Numbered from the stretch's first letter, positions 1 through 6,170 are shown. The stretch is DNA of 7,038 bases from DASYSA01 sp036003885 (GCA_036003885.1 DASYSA010000596.1:1-7038); one strand, 5' to 3'. Numbers and translations are program-made. Notes: generated by a model from the letters alone, not told the origin.

Positions 1-2
1 TA

Positions 3-1730
3 GCCCCCGCAGCAGCCGCACTGGCCTTCGTCCTGTTCTCGAATGTCGTAGGTTGCCGCACTCCTTCGCAACCGCCTCCAGTCGAAACTTCATCCACCCA
101 GCCCGCGGCAGAGTGGACTACCTACGTCGATAATTATCTCAATTCGTATTTTACCGCCCGTCCGGACATTGCTGTGCTGGCCGGCCGCCACGAATTCGAC
201 GGTAAACTGCCCGATTGGAGCGAGGCCGGGATCAGAAAGGAGATCAGCCGCCTGCACTCGGAGCGAGACCGTGCGCTTCGCTTTGCTGATGCATCGTTCG
301 ATGAACGACAGCGCTTCGAACGCAACTATGTCGTGGCGCAGATCGACCGCGACCTCTTCTGGCTGGAGTCGGCTGACTTCCCGCATAAGAATCCATTCTT
401 CTATGCCGATTCACTCGATCCCGATGTGTATGTGACGCGTGAATATGCTCCGCTCCCGGCGCGGCTCGCTGCCTACACGGCTTACGCGAAAGCGGTGCCA
501 GCGGCGGCCGAACAAATTCGCACGAATCTGCGGCTACCGCTTCCACGCACCTACATACAGATCGGCCGGACCAGTCTTGGAGGACTGGCGGCCTTCTACC
601 AAAAGGAAGTGCCCGCGGTTTTTGCCTCGGTTACCGACACGCGGTTACAGGCCGACTTTAGCGCCGCGAATGCTATGGCCATCAAGGCGATGAAGGACCT
701 TGACGGATGGTTCGCCTCACAGGAAGCCGGCGCCACCGATGATTTCGCGCTGGGCACGGACAAGTTCCGCGAGATGCTGAAGGCCACCGAGATGGTCGAT
801 CTGCCTCTTGACGAACTGGAGCAGATCGGCCGCCAGGACATGGAACGTAACCTCGCAGCTTTGCGTGATGAATGCGCGAAGTATGCGTCCGGACAATCGA
901 TCGAGCAGTGCGTGGCGAAAGCAGAAGCGGACAAGCCACAGGGAAGCGCGGTCGAGGCCGCGCGAAGGCAGCTGTCAGAGCTGAAGGCGTTCATTCTTGA
1001 AAAGAACCTGGTTACAATTCCCGGACAGGAAGACGCCAGGGTCGCGGAAGCGCCTCCCTATAAGCGCTGGAACTTTGCATATATCAACATCCCTGGACCC
1101 TTCGAGAAGGGGTTGCCCTCGACTTATTACATCTCTCCGCCGGATCCTTCGTGGCCGGCCGCGCAACGCGAAGCCTATCTACCAGGCAAGGGAAGTTTGC
1201 TATTCACATCAGTGCATGAGGTCTGGCCGGGACACTTCCTCCAGTTCCTCCACGCGAACCGTTCGCAGTCGAAGTTTGGCCAGGTGTTTGTCGGTTACGC
1301 ATTCGCCGAAGGCTGGGCCCACTACACTGAAGAGATGATGTGGGACGGAGGTCTTGGCAAAGGAGATCCTGCGTTGCATATCGGCCAATTGCTTGAAGCC
1401 CTACTTCGCAACGTACGGTTTGTTTCAGCGATTGGAATGCATACGCATGGGATGACGGTCGCAGAATCGGAACAGATGTTCCGGGAACAAGGTCATCAGG
1501 ATCCCGGCAACGCCAGACAGCAAGCCGCGCGCGGGACATTCGATCCGGCGTATCTCAACTACACGATGGGCAAGCTGATGATAAAGAAGTTGCGAGAAGA
1601 CTGGACCGCGACGCGCGGCAAGCGCGATGCATGGAAGGACTTCCACGACCAGTTTTTGAGATACGGTGGCCCGCCGATTCCGCTCGTACGCAAAGGAATG
1701 CTGGGCGACGTTACGGGGTCGTTGTTCTAA
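3..1730 (+). CDS. DUF885-family lipoprotein, probable zinc metallopeptidase (5' end cut by window)
   Basis: The frame is open from the first complete codon at 3 to TAA at 1728-1730, giving 575 visible residues, so the true start lies before the window. A GTG at 174 is an internal codon: the residues before it form the end of a hydrophobic signal peptide with a lipobox V-V-G-C (45-56, Cys codon 54-56), followed by a Pro/Ser/Thr-rich linker. The protein is therefore probably exported and lipid-anchored. The C-terminal half has the DUF885 signature HEVWPGHFLQ (1215-1244), i.e. H-E-x-x-P-G-H-x-x-Q, and then EGWAHY (1308-1325), whose Glu is the likely third ligand. Families in this gluzincin-like clan are thought to be zinc peptidases; the substrate cannot be read from sequence. 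The length fits a full-size DUF885 protein missing only a few N-terminal residues. It converges on the RNB gene 50 bp downstream. Family assignment is firm; enzymatic activity is inferred. Confidence 0.9.
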   Translation, partial: APAAAALAFVLFSNVVGCRTPSQPPPVETSSTQPAAEWTTYVDNYLNSYFTARPDIAVLAGRHEFDGKLPDWSEAGIRKEISRLHSERDRALRFADASFDERQRFERNYVVAQIDRDLFWLESADFPHKNPFFYADSLDPDVYVTREYAPLPARLAAYTAYAKAVPAAAEQIRTNLRLPLPRTYIQIGRTSLGGLAAFYQKEVPAVFASVTDTRLQADFSAANAMAIKAMKDLDGWFASQEAGATDDFALGTDKFREMLKATEMVDLPLDELEQIGRQDMERNLAALRDECAKYASGQSIEQCVAKAEADKPQGSAVEAARRQLSELKAFILEKNLVTIPGQEDARVAEAPPYKRWNFAYINIPGPFEKGLPSTYYISPPDPSWPAAQREAYLPGKGSLLFTSVHEVWPGHFLQFLHANRSQSKFGQVFVGYAFAEGWAHYTEEMMWDGGLGKGDPALHIGQLLEALLRNVRFVSAIGMHTHGMTVAESEQMFREQGHQDPGNARQQAARGTFDPAYLNYTMGKLMIKKLREDWTATRGKRDAWKDFHDQFLRYGGPPIPLVRKGMLGDVTGSLF

Positions 1731-1754
1731 CAGGTTTGCTTGGTTCTGGAAAGA

Positions 1755-1772
1755 GGCGGAGCTAAGGCCGCC
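1755..1772. other. Weak hairpin between convergent genes
   Basis: GGCGG (1755-1759) can pair with CCGCC (1768-1772) around an 8-nt loop, in the 50-bp gap between the two converging stop codons. The stem is short and no T-run follows on either strand, so a terminator role is only a possibility. Confidence 0.2.
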
Positions 1773-1780
1773 CCGGAACG

Positions 1781-3268
1781 CTATCCACCGCCGATGTAAC
1801 CGAAGTCGATGAAGCCGCGTCGCGGATCGGTCGAGAGCAATTTCACCCGAACTCTCTCGCCAACGCGCAGGCCACGCTCTCCACGCATAACGCGACCATC
1901 AACCGGAGGCCTGATTAGTCGGGCAAACGTTCCTTTCGGCGTAACACCTGTCACGATCGCGTCAAACTCCTCTCCGATTCTTTTTTCCAGCAATACCGCG
2001 GCGCCCACCTTGCGCATCTTTCGTTCGACCTTGCGCGCCGCATCCTCGCGTTCGGTGCAATGTGTGGCAATATTGCCGAGCTCCTCTTCCGCATAAGGCG
2101 ACGGCGCATTTGTCAGGGCTGCTTTGGCCAGCCGTTGTGTTACCAGATCAGCATATCGACGATTGGGCGCCGTCGAATGCAGGTAGTCATGCACGGCGAG
2201 GCCGAAGTGTCCGTCGCTCGGCGAGTCCGGCCCTTGCACAGCGTATTCGCCCGGGCCGAGTAATTTCACAATCGTGAGCGAAAGATCGGGGAAATGAACG
2301 GGATCGGCAGCCTTGCGGCGCGCGAGAAAATCAGCGAGCGCTCGGGAATCCGGTGCATCAGGCAAACGCTCGCCAAGCTCGTGCGCGACTTCGACGATAC
2401 GCGGCCACTGTTCGGGCGTGCGCACTACTCGGCGCAAAGAGATTACTCTTCTGGCTTCCAGGAAGAGCGCCATCGACACATTTGCGGCGATCATGAAATT
2501 CTCAATGATGTCGCGGGCGCTGTTGCGCTCCGTCACGGCTAGGTCTGTGACCTGTCCCGTATTACTTAAGACGGGCGTGGCCTGAATTGTCTCCAGTTCA
2601 AGTGCGCCGTGTAGCTTCCGCAACTCGCGCAGCCGCATTGCGGTTGTAAGCTGCAAACGGATCTGCGCCTCCATTCCAGCGATGCCGGCAACCGCGAGAG
2701 GCATATCGCCTCCTTGATCGAGCCAGGTGCCGACCTCGTCGTACGAAAGTTTGGCGTAGTTGTGGAGCCTCGCGCGGTACACATCGCTCTCCTTTACCGT
2801 GCCGTCATTCGACAGGACCATGTCGATAACTATCGACGACCGATCGGCTCCTCCAACCAGCGAGGTCATATCCTCCGATAGTTCTTCGGGCAGCATCGCG
2901 AAAGTCTTGATTCCGGTGTAGACAGACGTGCCGTTCTCCGCCGCGTGCGCATCAATCGCCGAGCCCATGTGCACGAGCGCATCGACATCCGCGATGCCGA
3001 TTCTGAGGCGAACATCTCCGCTCGGGAGGCTCTCTGCATATTCTACCTGGTCGAGGTCGCGCGATTGGCGGTTGTCTATCGACGACCACAACAGAGCTCG
3101 CAGATCGCGCGCCGGGCTGTCGGACCCAGAGGGTTGATCCTTCGCCTGGATTGCCTGTAGTTCATCTGATACCGATTGCGGCAGGTCCGGCTCGAAGCCG
3201 GCGTCAATCATGGCTTGATGGGCGATAGCAGATAGATCAAGAGAGTTAGGATCAGAGTGAATCGTCAT
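1781..3268 (-). CDS. Short RNB-domain (RNase II/R-type) 3'-5' exoribonuclease
   Basis: This 495-residue protein has the RNB catalytic core but only about 55 residues before it, so the two N-terminal cold-shock domains of classical RNase II and RNase R are missing. The metal-binding signature is SSIDNRQSRDLDQ: Asp65, Asp71 and Asp73 match three of the four RNase II aspartates, and the fourth position is Gln74. MLPEELSEDMTSL (125-137) and Tyr117 match the substrate-channel region of RNase II. APNRRYADLV (367-376) matches the conserved SPIRRYAD-like motif, with Arg370/Arg371 near the active site. Residues from about 433 to the end form an S1-like RNA-binding tail. The likely role is processive 3'-5' degradation of single-stranded RNA in the cytoplasm. 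The start at 3268 is the first plausible ATG but has no clear Shine-Dalgarno sequence. The gene lies 118 bp beyond the stop of the barrel gene, with a hairpin between them. As I recall, short RNB proteins often carry a DLDQ motif, so the Gln alone does not imply inactivity. Confidence 0.9.
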   Translation of the reverse strand: MTIHSDPNSLDLSAIAHQAMIDAGFEPDLPQSVSDELQAIQAKDQPSGSDSPARDLRALLWSSIDNRQSRDLDQVEYAESLPSGDVRLRIGIADVDALVHMGSAIDAHAAENGTSVYTGIKTFAMLPEELSEDMTSLVGGADRSSIVIDMVLSNDGTVKESDVYRARLHNYAKLSYDEVGTWLDQGGDMPLAVAGIAGMEAQIRLQLTTAMRLRELRKLHGALELETIQATPVLSNTGQVTDLAVTERNSARDIIENFMIAANVSMALFLEARRVISLRRVVRTPEQWPRIVEVAHELGERLPDAPDSRALADFLARRKAADPVHFPDLSLTIVKLLGPGEYAVQGPDSPSDGHFGLAVHDYLHSTAPNRRYADLVTQRLAKAALTNAPSPYAEEELGNIATHCTEREDAARKVERKMRKVGAAVLLEKRIGEEFDAIVTGVTPKGTFARLIRPPVDGRVMRGERGLRVGERVRVKLLSTDPRRGFIDFGYIGGG

Positions 3269-3341
3269 TAAACATCTGTTTACGACAAGGCACCCTGGAA
3301 AGTCCAGTCAGGTCGCGGCCGTACACGCTACAGCTACAGAT

Positions 3342-3365
3342 AGGGGCGCCAGCGAAGGCGCCCCT
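3342..3365 (-). terminator. GC-rich 9-bp hairpin after the beta-barrel gene
   Basis: AGGGGCGCC (3342-3350) and GGCGCCCCT (3357-3365) form a perfect 9-bp stem around a 6-nt loop that reads TTCGCT on the minus strand. It begins 21 bp beyond the stop of the minus-strand beta-barrel gene and ends 73 bp before the RNB start, so it is well placed to end barrel-gene transcription. The minus strand after the stem (TATCTGTAG) has no real T-run, so this is a terminator-like or RNA-stabilising structure and not a textbook intrinsic terminator. It could also be a dispersed genomic repeat. Confidence 0.5.
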
Positions 3366-3386
3366 GCAGCTCTCACAGGCTGATTT

Positions 3387-4097
3387 CTAGAACCTGATGC
3401 CCACACCAAATTGCAACGTGACGACATTAGTGCGCGAGGACAGTACATCGAATATCGCCGTGCCCCCGACACGCTGGATGGAGCCTTCTTTCAGATATCG
3501 CGCCTGCGATCCCCACAAGTAGCGTGCCTTGGCGTCGAACAGAAGCTCTCGGCTGTGGCCAAGTCTGGCCAGGCGGCTCTGAATTCCGCCACCCACGCCA
3601 TAACTGAAGGCAAAGTCGCTCAGGTTGTTGTTCGAAGCGAGGGCTTCATCACTCGAATCGCTCTGAACCGTTGTTTTCGTGAACAGGTATTTGAATCCAA
3701 CCAGCCCGTCGACATATGGGCGGACAGCGCCGTGACGTGGCTGGGCACGCAGCAGGAAATGAGTGAGGACAATGTTGTTGTCTGTGTCCACGTTAACGGT
3801 GATGTCCGGAATGCTGCCGCTGAGGGGCACCTTCCGCGACTCATGGCCATACGTGGCGAACCCAAGATCTACGCCGGCCAGTAGCGGACTTCGACCGATT
3901 CCAACAAGAAAGTTACCGCTGATGCCGAAGCCGTTATTCTTCACGTTCTGTTTGAACTCGCTTTGGGGGATCACGGTATTGAAGTCGATGCCCAGCTGAA
4001 GCTCCTGCGCTCGAGTGCGCGCTGATCCTCCGAGCGCAATCAAGATGATTACAGCGAAGATCAAGTGTCCTGTTTTGGTGTGGGTCTGATGGCGCAT
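3387..4097 (-). CDS. Small outer-membrane beta-barrel protein, function unknown
   Basis: This 236-residue protein opens with a basic stretch and a hydrophobic core, IFAVIILIALGG (about 13-24), followed by a signal-peptidase-like T-R-A site near residue 30 and mature sequence starting QELQLGIDFN. The rest alternates polar and hydrophobic residues with many Gly and aromatics (SGNFLVGIG, FAFSYGVGGG, AKARYLWGS) and ends VTLQFGVGIRF. A terminal strand closing on Phe is the usual signal for the Bam assembly machinery. Size and pattern fit an 8-stranded barrel of the OmpA/OmpW-like or 'outer membrane protein beta-barrel' type. No ligand or enzyme motif is visible. The start is secured by a GGAGGT Shine-Dalgarno 8 nt before the ATG. 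A 221-bp gap containing an octamer inverted repeat separates it from the upstream DinB-like gene, so it probably has its own promoter. Export and barrel fold are fairly sure; role unknown. Confidence 0.8.
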   Translation of the reverse strand: MRHQTHTKTGHLIFAVIILIALGGSARTRAQELQLGIDFNTVIPQSEFKQNVKNNGFGISGNFLVGIGRSPLLAGVDLGFATYGHESRKVPLSGSIPDITVNVDTDNNIVLTHFLLRAQPRHGAVRPYVDGLVGFKYLFTKTTVQSDSSDEALASNNNLSDFAFSYGVGGGIQSRLARLGHSRELLFDAKARYLWGSQARYLKEGSIQRVGGTAIFDVLSSRTNVVTLQFGVGIRF

Positions 4098-4105
4098 CTG
4101 TCTCT

Positions 4106-4111
4106 ACCTCC
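4106..4111 (-). promoter_or_regulatory. Ribosome binding site of the beta-barrel gene
   Basis: The minus strand reads GGAGGT here, with 8 nt to the ATG whose first base is 4097. This is an ideal Shine-Dalgarno sequence and spacing, and it fixes the start of the barrel gene. Confidence 0.85.
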
Positions 4112-4221
4112 GACTTTGAACGGTCGAATTGGAAACACACCCCAGGTTCCCGTGCTTTGAGGAATGAGGATGAGTGTGCGTTGCCCGTCAGTGGGTGTTT
4201 TTGGAAACACTGGCGGAGGGA

Positions 4222-4312
4222 GAGTGAAAGAGTGGGAGAGTGGGAGATTAGGAGATAGGAGCAGGGGAGACCTCCCTTTCTCCCACTCCCCCACTCTCCC
4301 ACTCTTTCCTTC
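4222..4312. repeat. Octamer-based imperfect inverted repeat (purine arm / pyrimidine arm)
   Basis: The plus strand carries a purine-rich run built from 8-nt units in register: GAGTGAAA (4222), GAGTGGGA (4230 and 4238), then degenerate copies GATTAGGA (4246) and GATAGGAG (4254). After a short centre near 4262-4276 the pyrimidine complement follows: TCCCACTC (4281), CCCCACTC (4289), TCCCACTC (4297). Bases 4226-4244 are perfectly complementary to 4290-4308 (19 bp), and pairing continues inward imperfectly for roughly another 14 bp. It starts about 7 bp beyond the stop of the minus-strand DinB-like gene and lies about 110 bp upstream of the barrel Shine-Dalgarno. It resembles short tandemly repeated intergenic elements and could end or stabilise the DinB transcript. 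The strand asymmetry also permits triplex or other non-B DNA. Confidence 0.8.
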
Positions 4313-4318
4313 TCCCCT

Positions 4319-4774
4319 TCACGCTCTCTTGAGCAATGCGATCTGCCCCGCATGATACAACGTATGCTGAATGACCCCGTGCAACATGAAATAGACCGAA
4401 TAATCGGTTCCTGCCGCGGTCTCCTGCAGGGCCGACTCGGACAGTCGCGAGATCTGTGTAATCAGTTCGTCTTGTGCGCTGCCGAGCCTCGTTAGCGCCT
4501 TCTCCCATGACTCGGGGCTCTTGTCGGTGACCGCCGGCCAATCGCCGAACATAGGCTCGGCAACGGACTCTCCCTTGAGCCGCTGGGAAGCAACTCCCTG
4601 CCAGCCCGCTATGTGCAACACGATCTCCCAGATACTATGTGCCGCCGGCAATGGTTTCGCGGCAGCCTGAGCGGCCGATACGTCTGACAGGAGTTCCTTT
4701 AGCGCGGGGCCATGCCAGGCGTTTCCCTCGTAGGCCTTTGTCGCCTCATCGACGATGTTTGCGATCTCATTCAT
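4319..4774 (-). CDS. DinB/YfiT-like four-helix-bundle protein
   Basis: This 151-residue protein has the length and motif order of the DinB_2 superfamily. HSIWEIVLHIAGWQ (46-59) forms helix 2, and LHGVIQHTLYHAGQIALLK (131-149) is the diagnostic C-terminal helix with the HAGQI signature. His54, His137 and His141 are the expected metal ligands. The family has metal-dependent transferases using bacillithiol, mycothiol or glutathione-type thiols, as well as damage-induced proteins without known reaction; nothing here picks a substrate. The protein lacks a signal peptide and should be cytoplasmic. A Shine-Dalgarno GGAG (complement of 4783-4786) stands 8 nt before the ATG. The gene sits alone between a 344-bp upstream gap and the octamer inverted repeat that starts just after its stop. 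Family assignment is strong, function unknown. Confidence 0.88.
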   Translation of the reverse strand: MNEIANIVDEATKAYEGNAWHGPALKELLSDVSAAQAAAKPLPAAHSIWEIVLHIAGWQGVASQRLKGESVAEPMFGDWPAVTDKSPESWEKALTRLGSAQDELITQISRLSESALQETAAGTDYSVYFMLHGVIQHTLYHAGQIALLKRA

Positions 4775-4886
4775 TGTTCATTCTCCTTTTTTATCCTGGT
4801 CACAACGCAGATCGGATCTCTACACCGATGACCGTGAATCGAGCCCCTGCAACCCCGCGAATAGTGGGGCGCTCGCCCGCAACAGC

Positions 4887-4976
4887 CCCAAACCAGTAAC
4901 CGGTTAAAGTCCGCTTGTCAGTTACGACATTCTTAACGCCCCGGTAACCGGCAAGGTTTCATTTTACTGGTTTGGG
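4887..4976. repeat. 90-bp segment with 13-bp terminal inverted repeats
   Basis: CCCAAACCAGTAA (4887-4899) is the exact reverse complement of TTACTGGTTTGGG (4964-4976), with 64 bp between. Inside, a 10-bp palindrome TAACCGGTTA overlaps the left arm (4897-4906), and GTAACCGG occurs at 4896 and again at 4944. No matching target-site duplication is evident at the edges. It could be a MITE-like remnant, a pair of operator half-sites, or a stem in a long 5' leader of the DinB-like gene. The inverted repeat is seen directly; the role is unknown. Confidence 0.6.
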
Positions 4977-5030
4977 TGATAAGAAAAAGAAGAAGGATCA
5001 CCTGCGAGGTGTGGATCGGGTGTTTCTTGA

Positions 5031-5060
5031 CACCGGGCCAGAGGCACCTCTGGCCCGGTG
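5031..5060 (-). terminator. Very strong 14-bp-arm palindrome after the AIM24-family gene
   Basis: CACCGGGCCAGAGG (5031-5044) is perfectly complementary to CCTCTGGCCCGGTG (5047-5060) with only CA between the arms. In RNA the innermost pairs must open to form a loop, leaving a stem of about 13 bp. It lies 58 bp beyond the AIM24-family stop and upstream of the DinB-like gene, so transcription ending is the simplest reading. The minus strand after it (TCAAGAAACA) lacks a T-run. A dimeric-protein operator or dispersed palindromic repeat is the alternative. Confidence 0.6.
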
Positions 5061-5068
5061 AATTTGTA

Positions 5069-5086
5069 CTCGCGCCAGATCGCGAG
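5069..5086. other. Minor hairpin in the AIM24 3' region
   Basis: CTCGCG (5069-5074) pairs with CGCGAG (5081-5086) around a 6-nt loop, between the AIM24-family stop and the large palindrome at 5031-5060. The two stems together would give the transcript a double-hairpin 3' end. The stem is short and could be chance. Confidence 0.35.
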
Positions 5087-5118
5087 CAATCTGTCGTAAG
5101 GCGGCCAAGGCCATCTGA

Positions 5119-6012
5119 TTACTGGCCGAGACTGAACCCGCCGCTGCCCCCTGATTGAGAAGGGAAAAACGGCTTCAGCAGGCTGGCCAGCGCGGCAAGG
5201 TTGCGGGTCTGGATGAGAATCTCTCCGGGACCTAAAAACTCGGCGACGATACCTTCTCCGCTGACAATGCTTCGAAAGAAGCCTGCGGCCGCCTTGCGCA
5301 ATGTGTATTGAGTGCTGCCTTCCCAGGCTACCAGGTGGCCGGTGTCCACGACGTACCTCTCGCCGGGTGCGAGCCGCTTGCGATGAATCGCTCCGAACGA
5401 CGAGACCAGGAGCAGTCCGGCGCCGTGGACCTGCAGCACGAAGAGACCTTCGCCGCCGAAGAAAGACTTCGCACCTCCCCACCTCGTGTCCACCGTCAGT
5501 CCGGTGTCCCCGGCGAGGTAGGAGCTGGACTGAACAAAGAACATCTGGTTGTTCAGTTCAATGGCTGCGATGTCCCCGGGCGATCCGGGAGCAAGGGTTA
5601 CTTCGCCCGGCCCTCCTCTTGCAGTGAAGGTAGAGACAAATGCAGATTCCCCGCCGACCGCGCGCTTGAGGGCTCCCATCAGCCCGCCCTTCATCTGGGA
5701 TTGCAACTCGATGTTAGCCGACATCGATACCATCGCGCCTGCTTCCGCCTGAATCGACTGCTCCGGCTGCAATTGAACTACGGCCAGGGAGAAGGCGGGT
5801 TGATGGAGGATTTCGTAGCTACAGCCTCTCCCGGTGCCACGCGAGTCAGGGTCTATGTTGATCCCGCTGGGACCGGCTTGCTGTCTGGGAATCTCGTAGC
5901 CTGGATCCCGGGGCGGAACTTGCGGCGCTGCTTGCTGTAATGTTGGGCCGCCGCAACTGGTGCAAAACTGAGCACCGGATAAGACTGCGGCGCCACATCT
6001 CGGGCAGTTCAT
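5119..6012 (-). CDS. Zinc-ribbon plus AIM24-family protein
   Basis: I place the start at the ATG whose first base is 6012 (297 residues) and not at the ATG at 6072. The protein then begins MNCPRCG, immediately after a GGAGG Shine-Dalgarno with 7-nt spacing, whereas the upstream 20 residues would contain that ribosome site. Residues 3-20 form a zinc ribbon with two knuckles, CPRC and CTSC. A Pro/Gln-rich linker (about 23-63) leads to an AIM24 domain (about 65-280) with EAGAMVSMSANIEL, a Gly-rich segment, FFGGEGLFVLQVHG, and late strands GEGIVAEFLGPGEILIQTRN. The C-terminus is a short Gly/Ser tail. The family's bacterial function is poorly known; the name comes from yeast Aim24, linked to mitochondrial organisation. 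No signal peptide or membrane segment is visible. It is divergent from the alpha/beta hydrolase gene. Domain calls are secure; cellular role is not. Confidence 0.9.
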   Translation of the reverse strand: MNCPRCGAAVLSGAQFCTSCGGPTLQQAAPQVPPRDPGYEIPRQQAGPSGINIDPDSRGTGRGCSYEILHQPAFSLAVVQLQPEQSIQAEAGAMVSMSANIELQSQMKGGLMGALKRAVGGESAFVSTFTARGGPGEVTLAPGSPGDIAAIELNNQMFFVQSSSYLAGDTGLTVDTRWGGAKSFFGGEGLFVLQVHGAGLLLVSSFGAIHRKRLAPGERYVVDTGHLVAWEGSTQYTLRKAAAGFFRSIVSGEGIVAEFLGPGEILIQTRNLAALASLLKPFFPSQSGGSGGFSLGQ

Positions 6013-6019
6013 AGTGACT

Positions 6020-6024
6020 CCTCC
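6020..6024 (-). promoter_or_regulatory. Ribosome binding site that sets the AIM24-family start
   Basis: The minus strand reads GGAGG here, followed by 7 nt and then the ATG at 6012. It lies inside the longer open frame beginning at 6072, which argues that the longer start is wrong and that the protein begins with its zinc ribbon. Confidence 0.85.
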
Positions 6025-6030
6025 TTCATA

Positions 6031-6050
6031 AAGAGAGAATAAGAGAGAAC
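6031..6050. repeat. Tandem decamer in the AIM24 leader
   Basis: AAGAGAGAAT (6031-6040) is followed directly by AAGAGAGAAC (6041-6050), 9 of 10 identical. It lies just upstream of the AIM24 Shine-Dalgarno, where the minus-strand transcript would be a pyrimidine-rich tract. It may be a protein-binding or translation-enhancing tract, or simple-sequence chance. Confidence 0.5.
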
Positions 6051-6137
6051 TGAAATCCAGAATTGCGCCCATAAGAGTAGCACAGACTCATTGAGCGTCT
6101 GCCTTCAACTTTGTGTGTAGCGGCCGTGATATCGAAA

Positions 6138-6142
6138 GGAGG
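6138..6142 (+). promoter_or_regulatory. Displaced Shine-Dalgarno upstream of the hydrolase
   Basis: AAAGGAGG (GGAGG at 6138-6142) is a near-perfect Shine-Dalgarno but ends 28 nt before the hydrolase ATG at 6171. An in-frame TGA at 6144-6146 excludes a longer hydrolase that would use it. TTGAA (6143-6147) can pair with TTCAA (6153-6157) around a 5-nt loop, which would shorten the effective spacing to about 13 nt. Alternatively it serves a tiny overlapping frame, which would need a non-ATG start. Confidence 0.5.
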
Positions 6143-6170
6143 TTGAAGATCATTCAAGTATTGGGCGAGA

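Larger units (their letters stand above)
4775..5118. other. 344-bp intergenic region upstream of the DinB-like gene
   Basis: This gap between the AIM24-family stop and the DinB-like start contains no convincing gene. Bases 4785-4790 provide the DinB Shine-Dalgarno region, 4887-4976 is bounded by 13-bp inverted repeats, and 5031-5060 and 5069-5086 are hairpins on the 3' side of the AIM24 gene. The promoter of the DinB-like gene must lie here or further upstream, but I find no pair of -35 and -10 boxes worth naming. The stretch 4795-4886 is GC-rich with no structure that I can interpret. Confidence 0.6.

Noticed and set aside
3295..3307. Small hairpin CTGGA/TCCAG upstream of the RNB start
   Set aside because: Five base pairs with a 3-nt loop is within chance expectation and has no positional support.
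3411..3884. 157-residue plus-strand open frame antisense to the beta-barrel gene
   Set aside because: No domain, no ribosome site, and the opposite frame has a signal peptide, barrel pattern and a strong Shine-Dalgarno.
4129..4210. 10-bp direct repeat TTGGAAACAC at 4129 and 4201
   Set aside because: The copies are 72 bp apart without symmetry or a clear promoter between them; it may flank something or be chance, and I cannot support a role.
4061..4355. Short frames on both strands across the octamer repeat
   Set aside because: Their residues (repeated Ser/Pro/Leu or Gly/Glu/Trp) simply translate the tandem octamers.
4795..4890. tRNA-like GC-rich stretch upstream of the DinB-like gene
   Set aside because: No acceptor stem, T-loop consensus or anticodon arm could be laid out on either strand.
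4639..4899. 86-residue plus-strand open frame covering the DinB start and its upstream region
   Set aside because: Half is antisense to the DinB-like gene, and the remainder has no motif; the Pro/Arg-rich composition looks non-coding.
4964..5482. 172-residue minus-strand open frame overlapping the AIM24 3' end
   Set aside because: Arg-rich out-of-frame shadow of the AIM24 gene that runs through the 5031-5060 palindrome; no ribosome site or motif.
5308..5940. 210-residue open frame on the plus strand opposite the AIM24-family gene
   Set aside because: It is fully antisense to a gene with clear domains and ribosome site, has no recognisable motif, and its composition is what the opposite strand of a GC-rich gene gives.
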